Made by a program: the position numbers and the translations under genes. The notes beneath the pieces are model-generated. The model had not been told where the DNA came from and did not search any database. It saw only the letters and a program-made list of their open reading frames with translations. Of a stretch of DNA of 39,756 nucleotides, positions 1 to 8,023 are shown piece by piece. Location: the NCBI GenBank assembly GCA_031258305.1, contig JAIRNA010000085.1:1-39756 (forward strand). Reading direction: 5' to 3'. Origin of the DNA: Treponema sp. (lineage in GTDB: Bacteria; Spirochaetota; Spirochaetia; Treponematales; Breznakiellaceae). How positions within the stretch are numbered: position 1 is the first letter of the stretch; each line of letters opens with the position of its first letter.

Positions 1-1
1 T

Positions 2-214
2 CGTAAAAGCCTTGATAGAATATTTGAAGAACGAAAATTCCAGATGTCAGGAGAGGTAGATGATGATTCAGCAATATCAATTGGGAAATTCTTAGGCGCT
101 AATATTGTAGTGACGGGAAGTGTAAGCGGTACTGGTTCATTAAGAAGATTAAGAATTAAGGCACTTGATGTATTAACTGGAGAAATAGTATCAATGGCAT
201 CAGAACGATTTTAA
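2..214 (+). CDS. CsgG/LpoB-like protein, C-terminal fragment
   Basis: The window opens inside a reading frame whose last 70 residues are visible. They contain the motif GKFLGANIVVTGSVSG, then a basic beta strand RLRIKALDV and the ending LTGEIVSMASERF. This glycine-alanine strand followed by a DVxTGEIV strand is typical of the C-terminal part of CsgG/HfaB and LpoB-type (penicillin-binding protein activator) domains, which are exported or lipid-anchored envelope proteins. The start, signal sequence and upstream context lie outside the window, so lipoprotein status cannot be judged. The base composition (AT-rich) differs from the housekeeping genes downstream, and an attC-like dyad follows the stop closely, so the gene may be a captured cassette. 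Family call is by motif recognition only. Confidence 0.6.
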   Translation, partial: RKSLDRIFEERKFQMSGEVDDDSAISIGKFLGANIVVTGSVSGTGSLRRLRIKALDVLTGEIVSMASERF

Positions 215-420
215 TGTTATAATAAAAGCCTGCAACCTTCGCATAACAGGTCTGTTTACGCTTCGCCAGCAGTAGCGGGTTTGGACTCCATTCGGCTAGG
301 TCATTCCGCTACGCTCCTTCCCACGCCACACTCCACCCACATTTTGCCAGCCCTGGTCTTGTTGCGCAAGCCCTTATTCGGGCTACAAAAACGTCGTAAA
401 CAGCCGGAACATTATAAGTA
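213..420. other. integron attC-like imperfect dyad (possibly decayed)
   Basis: Directly after the stop at 214 lies a long imperfect palindrome. The left part GCATAACAGG (241-250) runs into CTGTTTACG (252-260). The right part CGTAAACAGCC (395-405) runs into GGAACATTATAAG. The inner arms (CTGTTTACG against CGTAAACAG) are complementary. The interior holds further short dyads such as GTAGCGG (272-278) with CCGCTAC (306-312). Spirochaete integron attC sites typically start ATAAC and end AACGTTAT; here the expected AAC-GTT cleavage triplet reads AACATT, so the site may be inactive. No integrase gene is present in the window. A simple REP-like or terminator structure is the alternative. Confidence 0.4.
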
Positions 421-660
421 CACGATAAAAGAAACGATATATTATCTGGGATGGCTGGAAGGTCCGAAATGCATTCCCAGTGATTGACCGCCAGAGGTAA
501 AAACGATATGGATAGGGCTGATGAGATTTTATATTCTTCTGGCGTACCGTGATCACCTCGTATTCTGTAGGTCAAGTTAGCACTTGGAGCAGGGGATTAT
601 TTATGCCATTTTCGTAATCTACCTCCTCGCCTTTAGTCGGGAGTTGTCAAATTCCTATCC
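421..660. other. 240 bp without a convincing gene
   Basis: No open frame here has both a plausible start and recognisable content. A minus-strand frame (309-575) would need a TTG start, has no Shine-Dalgarno site and runs into the attC-like dyad. It could be a remnant cassette gene, but nothing in its residues identifies it. Confidence 0.4.
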
Positions 661-690
661 TTGACATTCTTTCACGATATATTCTATCAT
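661..690 (+). promoter_or_regulatory. promoter abutting start of the 91-aa gene
   Basis: TTGACA (661-666), 18 bp spacer, TATCAT (685-690). The ATG follows after 6 bp and no Shine-Dalgarno sequence is visible, so the transcript is predicted to be leaderless. Confidence 0.55.
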
Positions 691-696
691 AACGGT

Positions 697-972
697 ATGA
701 TGAATTGTGACACCGCTGAAGAAACCGCTTTCCATAGATGGCGAGATGAAAAATACGAGGAAGTCTTTGAACAAGAGCTTCGAGGGCTTGAGCGCCGTAG
801 AACGAATACAGGCTGTACCGTTGAGGACATAGAAGGTTTACTTGAGAGTCTCTATCGGTTAGATGGGGATAACTGGCTTGGACGCGGCGAAGTGCAGGAT
901 ATTGTGACATCCGCTACCATAGCGGCTCACGAGCGTTTCATTGCTGAATGGAAGTCCGCACGTTGCTTATAG
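697..972 (+). CDS. hypothetical protein, 91 aa, charged
   Basis: This is an open frame with ATG codons at 697 and 700, placed immediately behind a good promoter, and ending TAG... no: ending at the TAG-free stop TAA-type codon at 970-972 after the residues KSARCL. The product is small, soluble and strongly charged, with the segment HRWRDEKYEEVFEQELRG predicted helical and a second helical stretch TVEDIEGLLESLYRL. There is no signal peptide or membrane segment. I do not recognise the family. Its position between an attC-like site and the start of a housekeeping block would fit a captured cassette gene, but it carries its own promoter and no second attC is seen after it. The TTG at 661 is not a likely start because it is the -35 box. 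Confidence 0.5.
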   Translation: MMNCDTAEETAFHRWRDEKYEEVFEQELRGLERRRTNTGCTVEDIEGLLESLYRLDGDNWLGRGEVQDIVTSATIAAHERFIAEWKSARCL

Positions 973-1095
973 CGGATCTACAGTTAGAAGAATCGCTATT
1001 GATAATGCTTATTTTTCAATGCTTTTATTATCTATTCTTTTATAAAATAATACATTCTTTCTTATTACCCACAGAAATCTATTCTCAAGAATTGG

Positions 1096-1125
1096 TTGAC
1101 AATCTCCTTGATAGTATTGTATAGT
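1096..1125 (+). promoter_or_regulatory. accD promoter, leaderless type
   Basis: TTGACA (1096-1101), 18 bp spacer, TATAGT (1120-1125), then 6 bp to the ATG at 1132. A transcription start about 7 bp past the -10 would fall on the start codon itself. No Shine-Dalgarno site precedes the ATG. Confidence 0.65.
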
Positions 1126-1131
1126 CAAGAC

Positions 1132-1902
1132 ATGAATGAAACTGTTTGTCCGAAGTGCGGCGCTGACCGCATAAACGATTTTTTCTATAAATTCAAAACC
1201 TGTCCTACGTGCGGGCATCATTTTCGTATGGAGCCGCGTGAACGTATCGCCTATCTTGTTGATGCGAACACTTTTATCGAATTTTCCGCGAATCTTCGCT
1301 CCCTGAATCCGATTGAGCTTGATGGTTATGAGGAGAAACTCTCTGAAGCCGAAGCAAAAGCTATGATGAAGGACGCGGTCATTACCGGTATGTGTGAAAT
1401 TGACGGCAAGCCCGCCGTGTTGGGGCTTATGTCCTTCAACTTCATGGGTGGTTCTATGGGGTCGGTCGTAGGGGAAAAAATAACACGGGCGCTCTTAAAG
1501 GGCGCGGATGAGAAACTGCCGGTCATCATTTATACGACTTCCGGCGGGGCGCGTATGCAAGAGGGCGTCTTTAGCTTGATGCAGATGGCGAAGACGTCAG
1601 CGGCCGCCGCGGAACTTGATAAAGCTGGTATCCCATTTTTCGTGGTTGCCTGCGATCCAACCACCGGTGGCGTTACCGCGTCTTTCGCCATGCTTGCGGA
1701 CGTGATTCTTGCCGAGCCTGATGCACTCATCGGCTTCGCTGGACCTCGCGTCATCGAAGGTACTATCCGCCAAAGCCTGCCTCCAGGGTTCCAACGCGCC
1801 GAATTCCAGCTCGAAAAAGGCTTTGTCGATATCATCGCACCTCGTAGCGAACAAAAACAGATATTGTCAATGCTGATGGAGCTTCATAAAAAGAGGGAAT
1901 AA
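1132..1902 (+). CDS. accD: acetyl-CoA carboxylase carboxyltransferase subunit beta
   Basis: AccD (256 aa) is the beta half of the carboxyltransferase that moves a carboxyl group from carboxybiotin to acetyl-CoA, giving malonyl-CoA for fatty-acid synthesis. The N-terminus has the family's four-cysteine zinc ribbon, C6/C9 and C24/C27. The crotonase-like core includes GGSMGSVVGEKITRA, TTSGGARMQEG and DPTTGGVTASFAM, which line the acyl-CoA site. The ATG at 1132 is chosen because it sits just before the zinc ribbon and exactly where the promoter predicts the transcript to begin; the upstream TTG at 1096 is the -35 box. accA follows after 87 bp with its own ribosome site. The biotin carrier and biotin carboxylase genes are not in this window. 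Confidence 0.95.
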   Translation: MNETVCPKCGADRINDFFYKFKTCPTCGHHFRMEPRERIAYLVDANTFIEFSANLRSLNPIELDGYEEKLSEAEAKAMMKDAVITGMCEIDGKPAVLGLMSFNFMGGSMGSVVGEKITRALLKGADEKLPVIIYTTSGGARMQEGVFSLMQMAKTSAAAAELDKAGIPFFVVACDPTTGGVTASFAMLADVILAEPDALIGFAGPRVIEGTIRQSLPPGFQRAEFQLEKGFVDIIAPRSEQKQILSMLMELHKKRE

Positions 1903-1989
1903 ATTTTTTGTTACGAGACATCGCTTAAAACAATCAAATCTCGTTTACTAACAACGAATTTATCTCTAATTCTCTAAAAAGGAGATACA

Positions 1990-2901
1990 ATGCCTGATTT
2001 ACAGGAAAGGATAACTGAACTAAAAAGACTGATAAAGTCTGCCGGCATCGACGCGGAGGAAGAACTACGCGTACTTGAGACAAAAGTTGCCACTCAAACG
2101 GAAACCGCCTGGAAAAAAGTGGAGCTTGCCCGTCATGCGGACCGCCCTTATGCGCTTGATTACATCAACCGTATATTTGACAACTTCATCGAACTGCACG
2201 GCGACCGCTGTTTCGGAGACGACCCGGCTATCGTGTGTGGAATCGGCGCTCTGAACGGCAGACCGGTTACGGTACTGGCAAATCAGAAGGGACGCACATT
2301 AAAAGAGAACGTGTTCCGTAACCATGGAATGGCAAACCCTGAAGGTTACCGCAAAGCTCTGCGCCTGGCGAAACAGGCGGAGAAATTTGGTCGTCCCATC
2401 GTTACTTTTGTGGACACGGCAGGAGCGTATCCCGGGATAGGTGCTGAAGAACGCGGCATCGGCGAGGCTATCGCCCGCAACCTCCGCGAATTCAGTCAGC
2501 TTAAAACCCCCCTCGTATGCGTCATTATCGGCGAAGGCGGTTCAGGAGGCGCGCTAGGACTGTGTGTTGGCGACAAAATCTATATGCTTGAAAATGCGGT
2601 CTATTCGGTCATAAGTCCTGAAGGATGCGCCTCCATTCTCTTGCGGGACGCAGGACGCGCCAAAGATGCGGCCGCTATGCTCCGCATCACAAGCAAAGAC
2701 CTCTTGTCTTTCAACATCATCAACGGCATCATCGAAGAACCGGAAGGGGGCGCTCACACTAACCCGGACAAAACCGCAGACTTCATAAAACAGATACTGG
2801 TCAAAGAGCTGGATGACCTCTGCTCTCGTAGTCCAGCGATTCTTGTCCGCTATCGCAATCAGAAAATCCGCAAAGCCGGTAGATGGGTGGAATCGCGCTA
2901 A
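1990..2901 (+). CDS. accA: acetyl-CoA carboxylase carboxyltransferase subunit alpha
   Basis: AccA (303 aa, close to the family norm) pairs with AccD to form the heterotetrameric carboxyltransferase. Typical motifs are the N-terminal helical arm (residues 1-50, ELKRLIKSAGIDAEEEL), then ELHGDRCFGDDPAIVCGIG, ANQKGRTLKENVFRNHGM, DTAGAYPGIGAEERGIGEAI and the oxyanion segment GEGGSGGALG. An AAGGAG-like Shine-Dalgarno site (AAAAAGGAGATACA) precedes the ATG, in contrast to the SD-less accD start. The gene is in the same direction as accD with an 87-bp AT-rich gap, so the two are probably co-transcribed and produced in balance. Nothing is unusual in the coding sequence. Confidence 0.96.
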   Translation: MPDLQERITELKRLIKSAGIDAEEELRVLETKVATQTETAWKKVELARHADRPYALDYINRIFDNFIELHGDRCFGDDPAIVCGIGALNGRPVTVLANQKGRTLKENVFRNHGMANPEGYRKALRLAKQAEKFGRPIVTFVDTAGAYPGIGAEERGIGEAIARNLREFSQLKTPLVCVIIGEGGSGGALGLCVGDKIYMLENAVYSVISPEGCASILLRDAGRAKDAAAMLRITSKDLLSFNIINGIIEEPEGGAHTNPDKTADFIKQILVKELDDLCSRSPAILVRYRNQKIRKAGRWVESR

Positions 2902-3115
2902 AATTTAAGCGTATACGAAACAAAGTCATAAACAGAAAAAAGTTAGTGGTAGGTATTTACGGATAATTTCCACAGGTGATATTCGCAAGGTCAATGTTTG
3001 CGTAAAAAGAAGCGGCGACGCCGACGGAGGTCTACCGTTATAACCGCTAGACTTGAACAAGTCCGTATCAGACGTTTCAAGCCCCAACGCAGTGGAGAAA
3101 AATCGTACGTTGTGC

Positions 3116-3144
3116 TTGCGTATTTGTGTTTTTTAAGATACTAT
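3116..3144 (+). promoter_or_regulatory. ubiA promoter
   Basis: TTGCGT (3116-3121), 17 bp spacer, TACTAT (3139-3144). The ATG at 3155 begins 10 bp later without a Shine-Dalgarno site, giving a leader of only 3-4 nt. The rest of the 2902-3115 gap holds no gene that I can recognise. Confidence 0.45.
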
Positions 3145-3154
3145 TTTGTGGAAA

Positions 3155-4000
3155 ATGTTACGGACAATTAGGCTTATTGGTGAAGCGGTGATGATTCGGC
3201 ATACGCTTTTTTCCCTGCCGTTTGCTGCAACGGCTGTTTTGCTTGAAACTAACGGGCATCCGCCTCTCAAAGAGAGTATCCTCATCCTCATCGCGGCGGC
3301 CGCGGGTAGAAACGCAGCAAACGCCTTGAACCGCGTTATAGACGCGGACATCGACAAGAAAAACGCCCGCACCGCTTCCCGACATATCCCCCAAGGCTTG
3401 CTTTCAAAAAAATCCCTGCTTGTCTTCAGCCTGATTATGTGCGTCATTCTCATTACCGCGGCGGGCTTCCTCAACTGGCTGTGCGTACTTCTCCTTCCGA
3501 TTGCGGCGATTCTCATTGGCGGCTACTCCTTCACCAAACGCTGGACATGGCTTTGCCACTATTGGCTGGGACTTGCCTGTTCATGCTCGGTTATGGGACC
3601 GTTTACGGCGCTTTCGGGGCAGTTTGCGCTCCGTTATTTCGTGCTTGCCGCGGCTCATTGCCTCTGGGTTGCGGGCTTCGACATCATCTACGCACTGCAA
3701 GATATAGAATTCGACAGAAAAGAGCGACTCCACTCCATCCCAGAGCGTTTTGGCGCAAAAAAAGCCCGCCTCATCGCCGCGTTCTCACATGCAGGCACTC
3801 TGGTGGGCTTGTTCTCCGTCCCGCTGTTCTGGCGCGTCTCGTTTGCGTACACCATAGGGGCGGGAATCGTAACGGTTCTTCTCATAATGGAACACATCAT
3901 CGCCCTGGGTAAAACGGAACGGCATATACGCGTCGCTAGTTACTCCATAAACGAAATTCTACCCATCATCATATTGATTGGAACCCTTATGAGTTTTTAG
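3155..4000 (+). CDS. ubiA: UbiA-family prenyltransferase
   Basis: This 281-residue polytopic membrane protein belongs to the UbiA superfamily, which transfers an isoprenoid chain onto an aromatic acceptor. The two Mg-pyrophosphate-binding motifs are visible: NRVIDADID (N59, D63, D67) and DIIYALQDIEFD (D176, D183, D187). About eight hydrophobic segments are spread over the length. In quinone pathways this step makes 4-hydroxy-3-polyprenylbenzoate or, in the futalosine branch, the MqnP product; a UbiD-type decarboxylase is encoded 32 kb away in this window and would act next. The ATG at 3155 is preferred over an upstream TTG because it lies just downstream of the predicted transcription start. 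Substrate is not determinable from sequence. It ends 3 bp from the convergent lipoprotein gene. Confidence 0.85.
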   Translation: MLRTIRLIGEAVMIRHTLFSLPFAATAVLLETNGHPPLKESILILIAAAAGRNAANALNRVIDADIDKKNARTASRHIPQGLLSKKSLLVFSLIMCVILITAAGFLNWLCVLLLPIAAILIGGYSFTKRWTWLCHYWLGLACSCSVMGPFTALSGQFALRYFVLAAAHCLWVAGFDIIYALQDIEFDRKERLHSIPERFGAKKARLIAAFSHAGTLVGLFSVPLFWRVSFAYTIGAGIVTVLLIMEHIIALGKTERHIRVASYSINEILPIIILIGTLMSF

Positions 4001-4003
4001 CGC

Positions 4004-4534
4004 TTATTTCAAGCCTTTGACGGTACGTTTCGTGGTTTTTTCCCTAGAGGCCCTGAGGTGTAGTAAATACGGCTCGTCGCGTCCCTTGTAGGCTACCGTG
4101 TAATACGCATCCCCATATTTTACCTTACCCCTTGGGTCTTTGTCTAAATAATACCGTCCTTCAGTAGCCCGACTTAATTTTTGAACAAATACTAGAGTCG
4201 GGATTGTCCCATCTTTCAACTGTTCGAATCCTATCTCGAATCTCTTTTCGGAAGGTTCTCCTTGAACGCGTCCAGCCGTTGAATGTTTTATCTGTATGAT
4301 GTCTCTTTCTATTTTGGTGGTAACAATCGTTGCCCTGTCGTTCACATCGGTACTGGTATCAACTTTTGTCAACTGAATATCTTTTGAAATATAAAACCTG
4401 AACTGAGAAAAAACATCCTTTCCGATTTCGTTATACAGATCCTGCGTTACCGGAGGACGGCTGACACAACCTATCAGCAAGACGCTTACCAATAGACAAA
4501 CGGTACAGAACCGATACGAAAAAATCTTTTCCAT
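4004..4534 (-). CDS. putative lipoprotein, unknown function
   Basis: The product (176 aa) starts MEKIFSYRFC and has a hydrophobic stretch ending in the lipobox LLIGC (C23), so it should be lipid-anchored in the envelope. The mature part begins with SRPPVTQDLYNEIG and is rich in beta-strand-like sequence, ending with a basic tail (EKTTKRTVKGLK). I do not recognise the domain. The ATG at 4534 is chosen because a Shine-Dalgarno-like AGGAG lies upstream and the signal sequence starts there; the longer frame to 4639 adds a non-signal extension. A TTGGAT/TATATC pair about 20 bp upstream of the ATG could be its promoter. It is convergent with the prenyltransferase gene. Confidence 0.75.
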   Translation of the reverse strand: MEKIFSYRFCTVCLLVSVLLIGCVSRPPVTQDLYNEIGKDVFSQFRFYISKDIQLTKVDTSTDVNDRATIVTTKIERDIIQIKHSTAGRVQGEPSEKRFEIGFEQLKDGTIPTLVFVQKLSRATEGRYYLDKDPRGKVKYGDAYYTVAYKGRDEPYLLHLRASREKTTKRTVKGLK

Positions 4535-4687
4535 ACTTCTTTTCACTCCTGATATATTGAAGAATTCGGCGTATCCAAAAATTCTACGTACCTGCGGCGT
4601 ATATAGATTTTTTAAAGCGCCATATTGACAGTATAACACAAAATATTAAAAATTCAAGGAGAAAGGCGTCTAGCGCCTCTTTTTTAC

Positions 4688-5404
4688 CTAGCTCATAAGC
4701 CACACAGATTCCCAATGGCAAAAAGCGCCCGCAAGCACGAATATGTGCCAAACGACGTGTGAACCACGCCGATGTTTTTGCATATAAAAAAAAGCACCCG
4801 CAGTATAGGCGAATCCGCCCGCGAAAAGGAAGACTATGCTCGAAATGGAGACCGCTCGCAAGAGACGGAATGAGCCGAAGACAATAGCCCAGCCCATCAA
4901 AATATAGACAAAGACTTCGGCTTTCTTCAAGATTTTGTTGTTGAGGGAAAAAAGAGTTATGCCCGTAGCCGCTAATGCCCATTCACAACCGAAAAACGCC
5001 CAGCCTAATGCGCCCTGAATGGCGATAAGACAAAACGGGGTATAGGTGCCGGCGATGAGCAGATATATGGCGGAATGGTCAAGCACACGGAATACTCGTT
5101 TTGCGCCTTCGTGGAAGAGAGCATGGTAGAGAGTCGACGCGAGGAACATGGAGAGCATGGTCGCCATAAACAGAGTATACGCGGTAACGGCAAGAGCGCC
5201 GCCGCCCCTGCCGTCCAAAAAACCATTTGCCCTCACCAATAAAAGTACGAGTCCAGCTATTGACAAGCATCCCCCTAGTCCGTGTAAAATGGAGTTGGCT
5301 ATTTCTTCACCCGGCGTCTGAAAAGGTAGAGGCAGGGGAATCGGATATTTTTTGTCCACATTCACGTATTTAAGACAACGTTGAGTGTGAGAAAGTTGCA
5401 TCAT
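4688..5404 (-). CDS. hemolysin III / PAQR-family membrane protein
   Basis: This 238-residue protein has seven predicted membrane segments and the conserved signatures of the hemolysin III (YqfA/PAQR) family: EEIANSILHGLGG at the first helix, STLYHALFHEG (S90, H94), RVLDHSAIYLLIAGTYTP (D109) and the C-terminal HVVWHIFVLAGAFCH (H216, H220). The His and Asp residues form the zinc site that gives the family its putative hydrolase activity. The name hemolysin is historical; membrane-lipid homeostasis roles are better supported for relatives. Two adjacent ATG codons begin the frame, and I cannot see a clear ribosome site. It is divergent from epmA with only 44 bp between the start codons. Confidence 0.9.
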   Translation of the reverse strand: MMQLSHTQRCLKYVNVDKKYPIPLPLPFQTPGEEIANSILHGLGGCLSIAGLVLLLVRANGFLDGRGGGALAVTAYTLFMATMLSMFLASTLYHALFHEGAKRVFRVLDHSAIYLLIAGTYTPFCLIAIQGALGWAFFGCEWALAATGITLFSLNNKILKKAEVFVYILMGWAIVFGSFRLLRAVSISSIVFLFAGGFAYTAGAFFYMQKHRRGSHVVWHIFVLAGAFCHWESVWLMS

Positions 5405-5448
5405 CTGACGAAAACATGCGATGAATAGAAACCAGCCGATGGGACTAT

Positions 5449-6420
5449 ATGGATATAGAATTCTTAAGAGAAAAAGCAGATATTTTTAAGAAAATCAGGC
5501 AATTTTTTGATGAGCGTGGGTATCTTGAGACAGTAACACCCGTTCTTTCGCCGAATCTCATACCGGAAACTTGTTTGGAAGTGTTTGAGACAGCTTACAT
5601 TCCACCTAAAGGCAGTAGGATACGCGAGAAACAATCGTTTTACCTGGTTCCTTCGCCTGAAATATGGATGAAAAAGTTCATATCAGCGCATAAGATCGAC
5701 ATTTACCAGCTCTGTCCTTGTTTCCGTAACGTGGAATCGACGGGTAGACTCCACAGTCCGGAATTCACTATGCTCGAATTTTACACGATGGGTGCGGACT
5801 ACGAGGACTCCATTGCTATAACCGAAGACTTGTTCGTTTTTCTTCTTGATGGAACCACGCGGAAAAGTCTCTGTCCGCCCTTTGAACAAATCAGCATAGA
5901 CGAAGCCTTCTCACATTTCGCGGGCTTCAGCCTCTACGCCGCGGCGGAGAAGAATATGCTTGAATCGGAAGCCCGCGGACTAGGACTTGACCCGCCGAAA
6001 GGCATTGACGCGGCTACGCTGTTTGATCTCATCTTTATTCATGCAGTTGAGCCGAATCTACCGCGCGACAAACCTGTGGTACTAAAAGATTATCCCAGTT
6101 TCGTACCGTGTCTCGCCCGAAAACGTCCAGACGGTAAGTCTGTCGAAAGATGGGAACTTTATGTGCGGGGCATTGAGCTTGCCAACTGTTATTCCGAAGA
6201 GACGGATCCGACAAATATCCGCGCTTATTTTGAGCACGAAGCGGCCGCCAAAAGGAAAAGCAGTCTTGTCCCCCACGAAATTGACGAAAATTTCTGGCAA
6301 ATATTCAACGACTTCCCTCGCTGTTCGGGCGTGGCAATGGGCGTAGACCGTCTTATCATGAGTCTGACTGGCAAAACGTCTATCGACAGCGTTTTACCTT
6401 TCCCCATAGGTAGACAGTAG
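5449..6420 (+). CDS. epmA: elongation factor P beta-lysine ligase
   Basis: EpmA (GenX/PoxA/YjeA) attaches (R)-beta-lysine to elongation factor P, using a class II lysyl-tRNA synthetase fold without an anticodon-binding domain. The 323-aa length fits (E. coli protein about 325). Class II motif 2 is CFRNVESTGRLHSPEFTMLE (residues 91-110) and motif 3 is GVAMGVDRLIMSLTG (294-308, R301). The substrate-site segments ELYVRGIELANCY and PSPEIWMKKF also match. No anticodon-binding OB fold precedes the catalytic core, which excludes LysS. The efp and epmB genes are not in this window. The start at 5449 has no obvious Shine-Dalgarno site, and the promoter was not identified. Confidence 0.92.
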   Translation: MDIEFLREKADIFKKIRQFFDERGYLETVTPVLSPNLIPETCLEVFETAYIPPKGSRIREKQSFYLVPSPEIWMKKFISAHKIDIYQLCPCFRNVESTGRLHSPEFTMLEFYTMGADYEDSIAITEDLFVFLLDGTTRKSLCPPFEQISIDEAFSHFAGFSLYAAAEKNMLESEARGLGLDPPKGIDAATLFDLIFIHAVEPNLPRDKPVVLKDYPSFVPCLARKRPDGKSVERWELYVRGIELANCYSEETDPTNIRAYFEHEAAAKRKSSLVPHEIDENFWQIFNDFPRCSGVAMGVDRLIMSLTGKTSIDSVLPFPIGRQ

Positions 6421-6475
6421 ACGGTATCGACTATAATTGCCTCTTAATGTTTCCTGCCCTTTAAATCAGTTTCAT

Positions 6476-6504
6476 TTGACAAAACCGCTGTTTCAAGGTA
6501 TTAT
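6476..6504 (+). promoter_or_regulatory. promoter of the HEAT-repeat gene, leaderless type
   Basis: TTGACA (6476-6481), 17 bp spacer, TATTAT (6499-6504), then 5 bp to the ATG. Transcription is predicted to begin on the start codon. Confidence 0.65.
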
Positions 6505-6509
6505 AAAGT

Positions 6510-7832
6510 ATGACTATAGAACGTTGGAGAATTTTTCTCTTTTTTTTCATTGCTTCCATTACTTTAAAAATCTCTGCGGATGAAGAATGGCAGGAGATCG
6601 TTAAATTCGGCACGGAAGCGGAAATCACCATACTGATTCAAAAGTTGAAGACGGACGCTTCGTATTCTGGAGAGCTTGATTCCGAATTTGTCAATCTGGC
6701 GCGAAACACCAAAAATCAGAAGATACTTGTTGGAGTTCTGTCGTTTTTTGGGAACAAAGCTAAAGACGGATTGGAAGATAAGGCGCTGTCCATATTGGAA
6801 AACCGCGAGAACGAGACACCCGAAGCGGTTTCCGCGGCCGTCGAGTACTTTGGGAAAATAAAAGGGCGAGAAGCCGTTTCGGTTCTCAAAGATGTCATAG
6901 ATAATGGTCTGCCCGACTTTCGAGGACAGAGCATTCGCGCCATAGGCAAAGCCGCGGATAAGGACAATGCTGACGACATAGCCGCGTATTTGATTGACCT
7001 CTACGAAAACCGCGACCCAGGCCCGGGGAACAACGGGGTACTCATCGAGGCTTTGGGAGAAATCGGCTCGAAAAATGCGGTTTCCTTTCTGGCGGACATA
7101 GTGAAGAACGCGGAGGATAGTTCCTCTCTGCGTATAGCGGCAATAAATGCGCTATCCAAAATAGGTGACGGGCTTGATGCGATAATGACAGCGTTATCTG
7201 CGACGGAGCCTTCGGTGCGGACCGCGGCCGCGGGAGCGCTGGGAACATTCTCCGGGTCGCAAGTTGACGATGCCATCATTGAGAATTTCCGCGATTCCTT
7301 TTTCCGCGTCAGGGCGGCCGCCGCGAAATCAGCGGGACAGCGCAAACTGGCATCCGCGGTACCCTACCTCAAATACCGTGCCGAAAAAGACGAAGCCCTC
7401 GTGGTGAAGGAGGAATCCATCAAGGCTTTAGGACAGATAGGTACTGCCGATGCGTTAAACGCGCTAGAGACTTTCTTTTCGGAATCGAAAAACCCTGATA
7501 AAATCCGCATTCTCGCGGCGGAAATGTTGTTGAATAATAAACCTGATGCGTATGTTGAAAATATCATAGTAACGATGGACGATGCTCAGAAAAAACGCCA
7601 AAACACCCTTTACAATGGGTTCTTGCGTGTGCTTTCCACCGCGAAATCGAGCAAGCTCGAAGACCTTGCTCGGCGTTTCTTTGCGTCAGGCGCCGCTTCA
7701 GAGAAAACATGCGCCCTTGACATAACGCTTAACAATAAATTTTCTTCACTTAAAGACCAAGTCGCCGCTCTCACCGATAAAAAGAATGGGTCCCTCGCGG
7801 CAAAGGCGGAAAAGGTATTGGCAAATCTGTGA
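6510..7832 (+). CDS. exported HEAT-repeat protein
   Basis: The 440-residue product begins with a signal peptide (RWRIFLFFFIASITLKISA, likely cut after A23). The rest is built of about ten helical HEAT-like repeats of 30-38 residues. Examples are EAVSVLKDVIDNGLPDFRGQ, NAVSFLADIVKN followed by SLRIAAINALSKIGD, PSVRTAAAGALGTF and LVVKEESIKALGQIG. These form a curved solenoid, usually a protein-binding scaffold. No catalytic residues are apparent, so it is not a bilin lyase by any visible motif. The start is fixed by the promoter that abuts it and by the signal sequence. It is monocistronic, running toward the 23-bp tandem repeats and the convergent FMN-binding gene. Precise partner unknown. Confidence 0.85.
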   Translation: MTIERWRIFLFFFIASITLKISADEEWQEIVKFGTEAEITILIQKLKTDASYSGELDSEFVNLARNTKNQKILVGVLSFFGNKAKDGLEDKALSILENRENETPEAVSAAVEYFGKIKGREAVSVLKDVIDNGLPDFRGQSIRAIGKAADKDNADDIAAYLIDLYENRDPGPGNNGVLIEALGEIGSKNAVSFLADIVKNAEDSSSLRIAAINALSKIGDGLDAIMTALSATEPSVRTAAAGALGTFSGSQVDDAIIENFRDSFFRVRAAAAKSAGQRKLASAVPYLKYRAEKDEALVVKEESIKALGQIGTADALNALETFFSESKNPDKIRILAAEMLLNNKPDAYVENIIVTMDDAQKKRQNTLYNGFLRVLSTAKSSKLEDLARRFFASGAASEKTCALDITLNNKFSSLKDQVAALTDKKNGSLAAKAEKVLANL

Positions 7833-7910
7833 TTTTAAGTTTTTAAAATGGTGAAAGATAGTGAATAGTAACAGCACACGTCGTAACTTGCTAAACTCTC
7901 AAACAACGGC

Positions 7911-8002
7911 GGGGGCTAGTTGACCCTACATGCGGGGGCTAGTTGACCCTACATGCAGGGGCTAGTTGACCCTACATGTGGGGGCTAGTTGACCCTACAT
8001 GC
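7911..8002. repeat. four tandem copies of a 23-bp unit
   Basis: The unit GGGGGCTAGTTGACCCTACATGC in shortened form is GGGGCTAGTTGACCCTACAT plus GC. It occurs four times head to tail (7911-7933, 7934-7956, 7957-7979, 7980-8002), with single changes in copy 3 only (first base G to A, last base C to T). There is no spacer, so it is not CRISPR. It lies between the 3' ends of two convergent genes. Confidence 0.95.
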
Positions 8003-8023
8003 GCTCATCGCTATTCATTAACG

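Noticed and set aside
309-575. Minus-strand 88-codon frame near the left edge
   Set aside because: It needs a TTG start with no ribosome site, overlaps the attC-like dyad and has no recognisable content; kept only as a possible remnant.
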